DNA of 64,000 nucleotides from Paenibacillaceae bacterium (GCA_900766135.1 CAAFUF010000058.1:1-64000); one strand, 5' to 3'; shown: positions 6,678-15,146, counted from the stretch's first letter. Notes: generated from the sequence alone by a model not told the origin. Made by a program: numbers and translations.

Positions 6678-7769
6678 TCATTGTACCTCCATCTCTTTTA
6701 CCGTCTCGCCTTCAATTAACACGGGTTGGTAATAGGTGTTGTTCGGTAAATCCTTCTTTCCCTGCAGTTTCTTAATGATCCAGTCCGCTGCATCGCGTCC
6801 CATTTGCTCTTGCGGATGGGTCAGTGTCGTGAGTTTGATGTTCGCATTTTTGGCGATATAAGAATTGTCCTGGCCAATAATCGATAATTCGTCCGGGATC
6901 AATATACCAAGCTGTCTGCATCCATTGACGACTTCCAGCCCCACTTCGTCGTTGTAGCAAACGATGGCCGTCAAATCATCCCGGTTTTCTTTGAGGAATT
7001 TCTTCAAAGCGGCGGATAAATCCGGCTTGGTTTCCGTATCGTAGGAGAGCACTTGCTCCGGGCGAAATCTTAATTTCGCTTCTCCAAGAGCCTTGATATA
7101 CCCCTTCATGCGATACTTTCCTTGCAAATCATCCATCTTGGAAATAATTCCAATCTGGGTGTGTCCTTTGGAAATCAGTTCTTTGGTTGCAAGGTAGCTC
7201 GATTGCACGTCGTCAAGACAAAAGAAGGGGACCTCCAATTCTTCATAATAGGCATTGATCATGATGAACGGAACGTCCTGTTCCTTGAACGACAGGTAGT
7301 AAGCGATATTGGGGTTGTATAAATTGCTTTTCGTCGGTTCGATAATCAAGCCGTCTACGCCATAGGACAACATCATTTCCAGAGCTTTTTTTTCCTGCGC
7401 GACATCATTATTGGTACTGGCCAACAGCAGCGAATAGTTATCTTCGTTCAATCGTCCTTCAATTCCACGGATAATGGAGGGGAAAATGTAGTCGGAAATA
7501 TAAGTGGTGATGACACCGATCGTTTTTTTATTGGAATTCCCGGCGGATTTGGAGCGGTATTGGCCGCTGACGTATGTGCCGGACCCCTTTTCGCTTCGCA
7601 AGAACCCTTCGTTCGACAATTCCAAAATGGCTTTCCGAACCGTCTGGCGGCTCACTTGGTATTTGTCCTGCAAAGCCGATTCCGTAGGGATCTGTTCCCC
7701 TACACCGTAACTTCCCGAGAGAATATTGCTTTTTATATCCTCGATGATGACCTGATATTTCGGTTTCAT
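6678..7769 (-). CDS. araR: Arabinose operon repressor AraR (GntR/LacI type)
   Basis: A 363-aa regulator with a GntR winged helix at residues 1-70 (IPTESALQDKYQVSRQTVRKAI, SEKGSGTYVSG) and a LacI/GalR effector domain from about 80 (IGVITTYISDYIFPSIIRGIE, LIIEPTKSN, IVCYNDEVGLEVVNG). This combination is the hallmark of AraR, which blocks ara transcription until L-arabinose binds. It is divergent from araBDA. Two TGTAYGTACA operators lie between them, one just downstream of its own promoter. ATG at 7769 has GAAGTGGG upstream. Length equals the family norm. Confidence 0.92.
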   Translation of the reverse strand: MKPKYQVIIEDIKSNILSGSYGVGEQIPTESALQDKYQVSRQTVRKAILELSNEGFLRSEKGSGTYVSGQYRSKSAGNSNKKTIGVITTYISDYIFPSIIRGIEGRLNEDNYSLLLASTNNDVAQEKKALEMMLSYGVDGLIIEPTKSNLYNPNIAYYLSFKEQDVPFIMINAYYEELEVPFFCLDDVQSSYLATKELISKGHTQIGIISKMDDLQGKYRMKGYIKALGEAKLRFRPEQVLSYDTETKPDLSAALKKFLKENRDDLTAIVCYNDEVGLEVVNGCRQLGILIPDELSIIGQDNSYIAKNANIKLTTLTHPQEQMGRDAADWIIKKLQGKKDLPNNTYYQPVLIEGETVKEMEVQ

Positions 7770-7821
7770 TTAACCCACTTCTTTCATGTTCTCGTGCACT
7801 AATTGACTTATGTCGAATAGT

Positions 7822-7831
7822 TGTATGTACA
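7822..7831. promoter_or_regulatory. AraR operator at the araR promoter
   Basis: TGTATGTACA within a GTTGTATGTACAGATT context resembles the AraR operator consensus ATTTGTACGTACAAAT. On the minus strand it lies just downstream of an extended -10 element (TGCTAAAAT, about 7836-7844) with a TTTTCA -35, so AraR probably represses its own gene. Confidence 0.65.
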
Positions 7832-7934
7832 GATTTTAGCATGATTTTGCATGAATGAAAATCCTTATAAAAGCAACAGGGAGAAGTATAGAAGTCATTG
7901 TATCGATAGTTGTATTCATATATAATTATCAACA

Positions 7935-7963
7935 TTGACAAATGTACGTACAGAAAATATACT
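7935..7963 (+). promoter_or_regulatory. araBDA promoter overlapping an AraR operator
   Basis: TTGACA (7935-7940), a 17-nt spacer and TATACT (7958-7963) form a near-consensus sigma-A promoter. The spacer contains TGTACGTACA (7943-7952), the perfect core of an AraR operator, so bound AraR would occlude the polymerase. The leader runs about 65 nt to the araB start. Confidence 0.85.
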
Positions 7964-8033
7964 GAATCTGTCAGTAAGGAAAGCGTATTCTTTCGAATAT
8001 AGATATGAAAACCGTATCGGAGAGGGGAATTAC

Positions 8034-9656
8034 GTGATCATGAATCATGTAGACGTGAAACAAGCGATTGCCAATGGGGAAACATCTCTGGGAATCGAAT
8101 TCGGGTCCACGCGCATTAAAGCGGTGCTAATTGATCGCCGTTTTGAAACGATTGCATCCGGAAGCTATGAATGGGAAAACCTCCTGAAAGACGGATATTG
8201 GACGTACAACTTGACGGATATCACCACGGGGTTGCAAGAAGCTTATCGTGAAATGAAGCAGGAGGTCGAACGGCAATTTGGAATCACCCTTCGAACTACT
8301 GGTTCTATCGGGTTTTCCGGAATGATGCATGGGTATATGGCTTTTGACCGCTCGGGCGAGCTGCTTGTTCCGTTTCGGACCTGGCGCAATTCGACAACCG
8401 GCGTCGCAGCTAACGAATTAACGGATAAATTCCGGTTCAACATTCCGGAACGGTGGAGCATTGCTCATCTTTATCAAGCGATTTTAAACGAAGAAACACA
8501 TGTCCCTCGGATCGATTATCTAACGACTTTATCCGGATACATTCACTGGCTGTTGACCGGTAAGAAGGTTATTGGCATCGGGGATGCTTCGGGCATGTTT
8601 CCGATTGATGAATCCGTACGCAATTATAATGAATCGATGCTCAAGCAATTTGATGAACTCGTTGCCGCCAAAGGTTATCCATGGAAGCTTAAAGATATTC
8701 TTCCCGAAGTCCGTATCTCAGGCGAGCAAGCAGGCCAATTGACCGAAGCGGGAGCCAAACTTCTGGATGTATCGCAAAACTTGCGACCGGGCATTCCGCT
8801 TTGTCCTCCAGAAGGAGATGCGGGAACAGGAATGGTTGCAACGAATAGCGTGAGGAAACGTACCGGTAACATCTCCGTTGGAACTTCCGTTTTCGCCATG
8901 ATTGTATTGGAGAAAGAACTTTCCAAGGTATACCCGGAAATCGATTTGGTGACGACGCCAAACGGCAGTCCGGTCGGTATGGTCCACGCCAACAACTGTT
9001 CAAGCGATATCAACGCCTGGCTGGGGTTGTTCCGCGAGTTTTACGAGGCTATGGGGCAAAAGGCCGATACGAATCAAATTTTCAGCGTGCTGCTGAATAA
9101 AGCCTTGGAAGCAGATCCCGACGGCGGAGGATTGCTTAGCTATGGTTATTTCTCCGGGGAAAATATCACCGGATTGGATAAAGGCAGGCCGCTGTTTGTC
9201 CGCTCTCCGGAGAGCAATTTCAATTTAGCCAATTTCATGCGGACGCATCTTTTTACCTCTTTTGGTGCCTTGAAAATCGGCATGGATATTCTGACAAAGG
9301 AAGAAAACGTAGCCATCGATAAAGTTCTTGCCCATGGCGGTCTTTTTAAAACCCCTGTAGTCGGACAGAAGATTGTCGCGGCTGCACTGAATGTTCCGGT
9401 TTCAGTGATGGCCACCGCCGGCGAAGGAGGGGCATGGGGCATGGCGATTTTGGCCTCGTACATGATAAACAAAGATCAGCAGGAAAGCCTGGAAGATTTT
9501 CTTGACCACAAGGTTTTTAAAGACGTCCAGGCGCAGGAAATGGTTCCGGATGGAGTGGACGTTAAAGGGTTCGAAGTGTTTACCGACCGTTACAAAAAAG
9601 GCCTGGCGATTGAGCGGGCCGCTGTAGATCATCTGGAGGAGAACTGGAGGGGTTGA
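8034..9656 (+). CDS. araB: FGGY-family carbohydrate kinase, L-ribulokinase of the ara operon
   Basis: A 540-aa FGGY kinase expected to phosphorylate L-ribulose. Seen: N-terminal phosphate loop SLGIEFGSTRIKAVLID, DGYWTYNLTDI, SGMMHGYMAFD, WRNSTTG, the adenosine region GDAGTGM, RTGNISVGTSVFAMIV and the C-terminal GEGGAWGMAILASYM. The sequence belongs to the FGGY variant often labelled xylulokinase-like in Bacillota, but its place between araR and araD/araA fixes the job. GTG at 8034 is chosen: it lies downstream of the promoter with GAGAGGGG 6 nt before it (ATG 8040 is the alternative). The longer open frame from 7935 starts inside the promoter and is not used. araD follows one base after its stop. 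Confidence 0.85.
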   Translation: MIMNHVDVKQAIANGETSLGIEFGSTRIKAVLIDRRFETIASGSYEWENLLKDGYWTYNLTDITTGLQEAYREMKQEVERQFGITLRTTGSIGFSGMMHGYMAFDRSGELLVPFRTWRNSTTGVAANELTDKFRFNIPERWSIAHLYQAILNEETHVPRIDYLTTLSGYIHWLLTGKKVIGIGDASGMFPIDESVRNYNESMLKQFDELVAAKGYPWKLKDILPEVRISGEQAGQLTEAGAKLLDVSQNLRPGIPLCPPEGDAGTGMVATNSVRKRTGNISVGTSVFAMIVLEKELSKVYPEIDLVTTPNGSPVGMVHANNCSSDINAWLGLFREFYEAMGQKADTNQIFSVLLNKALEADPDGGGLLSYGYFSGENITGLDKGRPLFVRSPESNFNLANFMRTHLFTSFGALKIGMDILTKEENVAIDKVLAHGGLFKTPVVGQKIVAAALNVPVSVMATAGEGGAWGMAILASYMINKDQQESLEDFLDHKVFKDVQAQEMVPDGVDVKGFEVFTDRYKKGLAIERAAVDHLEENWRG

Positions 9657-9657
9657 C

Positions 9658-10353
9658 ATGCTGGAGCAACTGAAGGAAGAAGTATACCAAGCGAATCTGG
9701 AATTGCCTAAACACGGACTCGTGAAATTCACGTGGGGAAATGTGAGCGCCGTTGACCGGGAAAGCGGGTTGTTCGTTATCAAACCTAGCGGCGTCAGTTA
9801 TGAAGCGATGAAACCCGATGATATGGTGGTTGTCGATTTGGATGGAAATGTAGTCGAAGGAGAGATGAGGCCTTCATCGGACACGGCGACTCACGCCGTA
9901 TTGTATAAACATTTCGCGAAAATCGGCGGTATTGTGCACACGCATTCCACCTGGGCGACCGTTTGGGCGCAAGCGGGCCTTGATGTACCCGTGATGGGGA
10001 CTACGCACGCAGACACCTTCTATGGTCCCGTACCCTGTGCCCGTTTCCTAACTCAAGAGGAGATTGACCGCGGTTACGAAGCGGAAACCGGCCGTGTCAT
10101 CATCGAAACCTTTGAGCAGCGCGGGCTGGACGTGATGGCCATTCCCGGTATCTTGCTTCATGGCCATGCGCCGTTTACCTGGGGGAAAGATGCAAAATCG
10201 GCGGTAGTGAACAGCGTTGTTTTGGAAGAGGTTTGTAAAATGAATTTATTTGCCCGGGAACTCAATCATTTTGCCGAAGAACTGCCGCAGCGTATTCTGG
10301 ATAAGCATTATCTGCGGAAACATGGAAAAAACGCCTATTACGGGCAGAAATAA
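9658..10353 (+). CDS. araD: L-ribulose-5-phosphate 4-epimerase
   Basis: A 231-aa class II aldolase-fold enzyme converting L-ribulose 5-phosphate to D-xylulose 5-phosphate. Visible: TWGNVSAVDRESGLFVIKPSGVSYE, the phosphate loop around PSSDTATHAVLYK, zinc ligands in GIVHTHSTWAT, the PVMGTTHADTFYGPVPC segment and LLHGHAPFTWG. Length fits AraD. The ATG at 9658 follows the araB stop by one base, with TGGAGGGG before it. Middle gene of araB-araD-araA. Confidence 0.95.
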   Translation: MLEQLKEEVYQANLELPKHGLVKFTWGNVSAVDRESGLFVIKPSGVSYEAMKPDDMVVVDLDGNVVEGEMRPSSDTATHAVLYKHFAKIGGIVHTHSTWATVWAQAGLDVPVMGTTHADTFYGPVPCARFLTQEEIDRGYEAETGRVIIETFEQRGLDVMAIPGILLHGHAPFTWGKDAKSAVVNSVVLEEVCKMNLFARELNHFAEELPQRILDKHYLRKHGKNAYYGQK

Positions 10354-10386
10354 TCCCTATTATTCAATAATGAAAAGAGGATGATC

Positions 10387-11814
10387 ATGATGTCAACAGC
10401 AGGAACAAAACAGTTTTGGTTTGTCGTAGGTTCGCAGCATCTATATGGGGAAGAAGCGCTCGCGGAAGTCAAAGCCCACGCGCAAACGATGACGGATGCG
10501 TTAAATCAAAGCGGTGTTTTACCCTATCCGCTGGTATTGCAGGACTTGGCTGTAAGTGCGGATAAGATCACAAGCATCATGAAAGAAGTCAACTATCGCG
10601 ACGAGGTTGCCGGCGTCATTACCTGGATGCACACCTTCTCACCGGCAAAAATGTGGATTCGCGGAACGAAATTGCTGCAAAAGCCGTTGCTTCATCTCGC
10701 AACACAATTCAATGAAAGCATTCCTTGGGCGACCATCGACATGGACTTCATGAACCTGAATCAGGCAGCTCATGGCGACCGTGAATATGGTTTTATCAAT
10801 GCCCGTTTGAAAAAGCAAAATAAAATTGTTGTAGGGTATTGGGAACGCCCGGAAGTGCAGCAGCAAATTGCAGACTGGATGGACGTAGCGGTTGCTTATA
10901 ACGAAAGCTTCAATATCAAGGTCGCCCGTTTTGGCGATAACATGCGCAACGTTGCGGTTACCGAAGGGGATAAGGTGGAAGCGCAAATTCAATTCGGATG
11001 GACCGTGGACTACTTTGGGATCGGAGACCTCGTTCAATACGTGAATGCCGTTACGGAGGAAGAGATCGACGCTTTGTTTGCGGAATACGCAGAGCTTTAT
11101 GAATTTGATTATGGCACGTACAGCAAGGAAGCTTGGGAGGCCAGCGTAAAAGTACAAGCAAGCTATGAAATCGCTCTTAAGCGTTTCCTTGATAAGGGCG
11201 GTTACAACGCCTTCACATCGAATTTCGAAGATTTGCATGGGATGAAACAGCTTCCTGGTCTTGCCGTCCAACGTTTGATGGCCCAAGGATACGGTTTTGC
11301 CGGTGAAGGAGACTGGAAGACAGCAGCGCTCGATCGCTTGCTTAAAGTGATGAGCCATAACCAATCCACCGGCTTCATGGAGGATTATACCTATGAGATG
11401 GCAACGGGTCAGGAAGCCATCCTTCAATCCCATATGCTTGAGGTAGATCCGACTTTGGCAAGCAACAAGCCGAAAATCATCGTTTCTCCGCTAGGTATCG
11501 GCGATCGTGAAGATCCGGCGCGCTTAGTATTTGACGGCAAAGCGGGAGACGGCGTGGTGGTTTCCATGGCCGACTTTGGCACGCATTATAAGCTTTTGAT
11601 CAATGAGGTTACTGCCTTTGAGCCGACGGTTCCGGCTCCAAAACTTCCGGTGGCTCGCGTGCTTTGGAACGTAAAGCCAAACTTTCAGGATGGAGTTAAA
11701 GCCTGGATTGAAAACGGCGGCGGCCACCATACCGTTGTATCATTGAATTTAACGACGGAACAAATTGTGACTTATGCCAAGCTTGTTGACTTGGATTATG
11801 TAATTATCAAATAA
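10387..11814 (+). CDS. araA: L-arabinose isomerase
   Basis: A 475-aa enzyme interconverting L-arabinose and L-ribulose with Mn2+. Seen: QFWFVVGSQHLYGEEAL at the N-terminus, GVITWMHTFSPAKMWI, LLHLATQFNESIPW, the catalytic and metal residues in GEGDWKTAALDRL and in HMLEVDPT, and GGGHHTVVS near the C-terminus. Full length for the family. Three ATGs stand close together (10381, 10387, 10390). AGAGG at 10376-10380 favours 10387 or 10390. Last gene of the operon, followed by a strong terminator. Confidence 0.95.
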   Translation: MMSTAGTKQFWFVVGSQHLYGEEALAEVKAHAQTMTDALNQSGVLPYPLVLQDLAVSADKITSIMKEVNYRDEVAGVITWMHTFSPAKMWIRGTKLLQKPLLHLATQFNESIPWATIDMDFMNLNQAAHGDREYGFINARLKKQNKIVVGYWERPEVQQQIADWMDVAVAYNESFNIKVARFGDNMRNVAVTEGDKVEAQIQFGWTVDYFGIGDLVQYVNAVTEEEIDALFAEYAELYEFDYGTYSKEAWEASVKVQASYEIALKRFLDKGGYNAFTSNFEDLHGMKQLPGLAVQRLMAQGYGFAGEGDWKTAALDRLLKVMSHNQSTGFMEDYTYEMATGQEAILQSHMLEVDPTLASNKPKIIVSPLGIGDREDPARLVFDGKAGDGVVVSMADFGTHYKLLINEVTAFEPTVPAPKLPVARVLWNVKPNFQDGVKAWIENGGGHHTVVSLNLTTEQIVTYAKLVDLDYVIIK

Positions 11815-11841
11815 AGCCTGATCGTTCAAGGCTGTATATTC

Positions 11842-11880
11842 AACAGGAGTTCGGCATTGCGCCGAACTCCTGTTGTTTTA
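11842..11880 (+). terminator. Terminator of araBDA
   Basis: AACAGGAGTTCGGC (11842-11855) and GCCGAACTCCTGTT (11861-11874) form a 14-bp stem with a 5-nt loop, followed by GTTTTA. Confidence 0.85.
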
Positions 11881-11882
11881 AG

Positions 11883-11980
11883 AAAGCCGCTATCCGGACT
11901 ATGTCAACTTTGCTGCTGTTTAAAGACGGCATACTGGTGGAAGCAATAGTTGGATTAAATCCAAAGCATGTGCAAAGGGT
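11883..11980 (+). pseudogene. Thioredoxin C-terminal remnant
   Basis: A frame open from the araBDA terminator reads IRTMSTLLLFKDGILVEA followed by IVGLNPKHVQ, which matches the end of thioredoxins (IRSIPTLLLFKDG...VGA.PK; cis-proline replaced by Ser). The CxxC half is missing. The frame then runs straight into the attC-like element at 11977, so the last residues come from the repeat. Non-functional; it records a deleted gene upstream of the repeat. Confidence 0.5.
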
Positions 11981-12035
11981 ATTCACACATCAGGGCTATC
12001 GGCCCTCGGCTACCTGGATGTATAATCATGGAAAA
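11977..12035 (+). repeat. attC-like repeat, left part, copy I1
   Basis: GGGTATTCAC, then CATCAGG (11988-11994) pairing with CCTGGATG (12013-12020), GGCTATCGGCCCTCG, and the shared motif ATGTATAATCATGGAA (12018-12033). Same order as copy E, with the stem base changed on both sides (CATCTGG/CCAGATG to CATCAGG/CCTGGATG). The hairpin and right arm of E are absent; another half site begins 35 nt on. Confidence 0.5.
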
Positions 12036-12068
12036 GACGTTGTGGGAAATTGATGCTTTATATTCAAA

Positions 12069-12136
12069 GACCGTATTCAAGCAGCAGCCTGGCGAGCCTT
12101 AAGCCTTTCGGTTTCGTGAACACAAGAACGTTATTT
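12069..12136 (+). repeat. attC-like repeat, copy I2
   Basis: GACCGTATTCAAG, then a compact hairpin around GCGAGCCTTAAGCC, then CGTGAACAC (12115-12123), AAGAAC (6 nt) and GTTATTT (12130-12136). The right half is the canonical form. I1 and I2 together look like two sites merged by deletion. Confidence 0.6.
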
Positions 12137-12182
12137 GAAATCGTGCAATCCAACCCAATATAGACTACGGGGGTTGTTTTAT

Positions 12183-12257
12183 ATGAAGTGTACCTTGGAT
12201 ATTAATGCAGCTTACCAACATGTCAAAGATCTAGGTGCAGCACCGGACATCAGATAA
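12183..12257 (+). pseudogene. Tiny ORF, probable remnant of a cassette gene
   Basis: ATG at 12183 opens 24 codons (MKCTLDINAAYQ, then HVKDLGAAPDIR) before a TAA. AYQHVKDLGA recalls the helix of VOC-family proteins. No clear ribosome site. I read it as a leftover between copy I2 and the serine hydrolase rather than a functional peptide. Confidence 0.25.
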
Positions 12258-12304
12258 CCATCTGATCACGCGCCGGCGGACTCTTGCAAAATGGGAGAAC
12301 CACA

Positions 12305-13789
12305 ATGAAGAACCTACTAAGTAAAACGGGCACATCCACAGGTTGTGTCATCCTACTCGTCGCAATCCTTACTACTATGCTGTGTTGGAATGAACTTGGA
12401 ACTTTGTTTAACCCAGGGAATTATGAGAATACGGATCATATGGTGGAAACCATAATGGCCAAATCCGCGACTCCGGGAGTGGCTATGGTCGTATCTGAGC
12501 GGGGCAAGACCGAATTTAAGAACTACGGATATGCAGATGTTAATCATAAGAAGAGGGTAACTGAAGAGTCATTATTCGAATTGGGATCGACGACGAAGGC
12601 CTTTACGGCTTTGGCTGTTCTATTATTAGAAAATGAGGGCTACCTCTCTCTCTCCGATTCCATTACAGAGTATATTCCTTCGTTCGAGCCAACCTTTAAA
12701 GGGGAGAAAGTTAATATTACGATTTCCCAGTTGTTAGCCCATACAAGTGGAGTTCCAGCGTGGAGTATTCGGTTGATTCCAGAAGGTACTACGGAGGATC
12801 TGCTTGAAAAAACGATACATAATGTGTCAGACATTGCATTAGATACGTATCCTGGGACTGCCTATCATTATGCTACCGTGAATTATGATATTTTAGCGAT
12901 GATTATCGAAAAAGTAACAGGCAAACGTTATCAGGATTACATGACTGAAAACATCCTGGTCCCTTTAGGAATGACGGAGAGTTATTTTTCAACAGGTCAG
13001 GAAAAGGAATCTGATCAACTTACCAAAGGATATCGTATATTTTTTGGAAGAAGCATAGAATATAATGCCCCTAGATATTACGGAAATATCGCTGCAGGAT
13101 ATCTGGTGACGAATTCCAAAGATTTAGAGCGCTGGATAAATGCCCAAATGGGGATCGGCGATATCCCGGATCATCTATCGAATGCGATACAACAATCTCA
13201 TCAAGTCGACATCAAAACGGCTGGATATGTAGATGAAAATCAATCCTATTCATTCGGATGGAGCATGGATACGAAAAATAAAGTTGTTAGTCATAGTGGA
13301 GCTAATCCGAATTATTCCTCACAGGTTATTATTGATTTAGAGAAGCAGCAGGCCATATTTGTTCTGGCTAATCTGAATTCAACTGCACCGTCGCTCATTG
13401 CTAATAATATATATGAGAATAGGAATGGACATCATATGAGTAAATTTATGTATGACGACGTGAATCTATTAATGGATTTGGTATTTTCATTGTTAGCCCT
13501 CATCGCAGTCATTATCTTATGTCTTCAAGTCATTAAACTCGTTAGAGGAATCAAACGAAATATTAAAGATGAAAAGACAAGGATTAGGAAATTAACAGGG
13601 AGTAGCGTCGCGCTAATCTTAAGTATTGTGCTTTTGGTATTGGTAATGAGCGGGCCCTACCTAATAAACAGCAATTATTTCGTGATGGGCGTGTGGATGT
13701 CGTATTCCATATTGATTTGGATGGGTCTTGCTGCGATCAGTTGCATTTTATCGATAATCATTAATATTAAAACTCGCTTAAGGCAGTGA
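12305..13789 (+). CDS. Membrane-bound serine hydrolase (class C beta-lactamase / PBP-like)
   Basis: A 494-aa protein: signal or anchor helix at residues 12-30, an extracellular beta-lactamase-like domain (PF00144) with S95-T-T-K98 in LGSTTKAFTAL, Y189 in HYATVNYD and H330-S-G as the third box, then three C-terminal helices (about 385-415, 430-455, 460-488). Such proteins are D-aminopeptidases, esterases or peptidoglycan hydrolases; true beta-lactamase activity is not implied. ATG at 12305 is preferred over TTG 12284 because GGGAG lies 8 nt before it. The stop codon lies at the edge of an attC-like half site (13775-13803), so the C-terminal residues derive from or abut the repeat. Confidence 0.8.
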   Translation: MKNLLSKTGTSTGCVILLVAILTTMLCWNELGTLFNPGNYENTDHMVETIMAKSATPGVAMVVSERGKTEFKNYGYADVNHKKRVTEESLFELGSTTKAFTALAVLLLENEGYLSLSDSITEYIPSFEPTFKGEKVNITISQLLAHTSGVPAWSIRLIPEGTTEDLLEKTIHNVSDIALDTYPGTAYHYATVNYDILAMIIEKVTGKRYQDYMTENILVPLGMTESYFSTGQEKESDQLTKGYRIFFGRSIEYNAPRYYGNIAAGYLVTNSKDLERWINAQMGIGDIPDHLSNAIQQSHQVDIKTAGYVDENQSYSFGWSMDTKNKVVSHSGANPNYSSQVIIDLEKQQAIFVLANLNSTAPSLIANNIYENRNGHHMSKFMYDDVNLLMDLVFSLLALIAVIILCLQVIKLVRGIKRNIKDEKTRIRKLTGSSVALILSIVLLVLVMSGPYLINSNYFVMGVWMSYSILIWMGLAAISCILSIIINIKTRLRQ

Positions 13790-13803
13790 GAGTTCGTGAA
13801 TAC
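13775..13803 (+). repeat. attC-like right half, copy J
   Basis: CGCTTAAGGCAGTGAGAG, then TTCGTGAATAC with CGTGAATAC at 13795-13803, matches the right arms of B and F, but the outer core GTTA is missing (ATGAAAAGTGAG follows). The stop of the upstream hydrolase gene is inside this half site. Confidence 0.45.
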
Positions 13804-13823
13804 ATGAAAAGTGAGGTGCCAGG

Positions 13824-14306
13824 ATGAGTTATAAATTGATTCTCATAGACCAATTAAACGCTTGTTATCACGATCAGAGCTGGTTCATTCCGCTCCATGA
13901 TATTTTAAAGGACTTAGATGCTACACAAGCTGCATGGGAGCACGAAAGTAAACAATCCATTTGGTCGATCGTGAATCATCTCATTTTTTGGAATGAGAAG
14001 TGGCTTGAGAGATATATTGACGACCATGTTGAGTTAGAAAGCTCAATCAACAATGATGACACTTTTTACTTGAACCCACATGCAATAAATGATTTGGAGT
14101 GGAAGCGAACTTTACAGAGACTTGAAACCGTATTTCATAGTTGGAATCGAGCACTTGAGGAAAGCGAAGATCTAAAACTAACCCAAGAAATCCCTACCTA
14201 TTTTAACGCTCCTTGGTGGGGAGTCGTATCCAATTTATGTATTCATAATGCCTATCATATTGGACAGATCATGCTGCTAAAGAAACAGTTGATGAGCATA
14301 GGTTGA
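13824..14306 (+). CDS. DinB family protein
   Basis: A 160-aa DinB-fold four-helix protein with the metal-ligand pattern H52 (SIVNHLIFWNEKWL), H141 and H145 (IHNAYHIGQI). DinB-like proteins are thiol S-transferases or hydrolases of uncertain substrate; related cassette genes are common. Start ATG 13824 has GAGGTG 7 nt upstream. Its TGA is immediately followed by GTG of the next frame. Low GC, plus strand, in the accessory belt. Confidence 0.8.
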   Translation: MSYKLILIDQLNACYHDQSWFIPLHDILKDLDATQAAWEHESKQSIWSIVNHLIFWNEKWLERYIDDHVELESSINNDDTFYLNPHAINDLEWKRTLQRLETVFHSWNRALEESEDLKLTQEIPTYFNAPWWGVVSNLCIHNAYHIGQIMLLKKQLMSIG

Positions 14307-15080
14307 GTGATTGAAGTTTGGGAACTATTGAAAGACGTTAGGTCTTATGATTTTAGCGATTTATTAACCTCAAATGAGATCTTATTATGGAGAGATCGAA
14401 CCTTTTCTTTTTTTCATGATCCATTTAAAGAGCCTAAAATGAATCCCCATTTCTTCACCGATGAGATCGTGAGTTCTTTTGTAGATAAAGCAGCTGATCG
14501 ATTGGGAACCATATTCAAAGAATGGGATGACCCGTTCTTTTATCCGCAACCTATTAAAGAAAGGGAGTTTTCTATGGAGCTTCAAGAAATCAAACAAAAA
14601 TTAGAAGAGACCAGATTCGAATTACTCGGAATTCTTGATGGGTTGAGAGAAGATCAAATGAACAAACAACGAGACTTCGAAAGCTGGAGTATTGCTCAGG
14701 TTTGTCAGCACCTCTGCATAACAGAAGAGTTATATATCGTGGCAATCAAGAGGGGATTAAAAAGCAAAGAAGATTCATTTATAGAGTATAAGCCCGTAGA
14801 ATCTCTGCTGGATAGAAGCAATAAGTTAGCAGCTCCCGAAATTGCCAAACCAACAACTGAATTATGGGTACATCAAGTAATTATTGAAAAACTAAACCAT
14901 ACAAGACAAAAGTTGCATGAACTTTTAAATACAATAGAAGACCCTTCCGTGCTGAGTAGAAGACATTACTCACACCCGGTCTTCAAAGAGATGTTATTAA
15001 TTGATTGGCTTAAATCCCTGTACCTGCATGAACAAAGGCATATTAAACAAATTCAAGAAATTAGGGATAGACTTGAGTAG
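14307..15080 (+). CDS. DinB family protein, possibly with extra N-terminal segment
   Basis: The frame of 257 codons has a DinB domain from residue 90 (MELQEIKQKLEET; ligand candidates in QVCQHLCITEELY and LHEQRHIKQI). The first 89 residues do not belong to that fold. An ATG at 14574 with AAGGGAG 6 nt upstream would give a normal 168-aa DinB protein, and I favour that start. The upstream part opens at GTG 14307, directly after the previous stop and without a ribosome site. It may be the tail of a lost gene fused in frame (ends FYPQPIKEREFS). Product function unknown. Confidence 0.65.
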   Translation: MIEVWELLKDVRSYDFSDLLTSNEILLWRDRTFSFFHDPFKEPKMNPHFFTDEIVSSFVDKAADRLGTIFKEWDDPFFYPQPIKEREFSMELQEIKQKLEETRFELLGILDGLREDQMNKQRDFESWSIAQVCQHLCITEELYIVAIKRGLKSKEDSFIEYKPVESLLDRSNKLAAPEIAKPTTELWVHQVIIEKLNHTRQKLHELLNTIEDPSVLSRRHYSHPVFKEMLLIDWLKSLYLHEQRHIKQIQEIRDRLE

Positions 15081-15102
15081 ATCTGATATGAAGGCTAACT
15101 GA

Positions 15103-15146
15103 CCCCTGAGTCGGAACGGAATTATCTAGGACTCAGGGGTTCCTTC
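15103..15146. terminator. Convergent-gene terminator
   Basis: CCCCTGAGTC (15103-15112) pairs with GACTCAGGGG (15130-15139), followed by TTCCTTC. It lies between the converging DinB gene and the PadR gene, partly inside the end of the PadR gene. Confidence 0.6.

Noticed and set aside
7935..8033. Longer araB product starting at 7935
   Set aside because: That stretch contains the -35/-10 promoter and AraR operator; a transcript would begin downstream of it.
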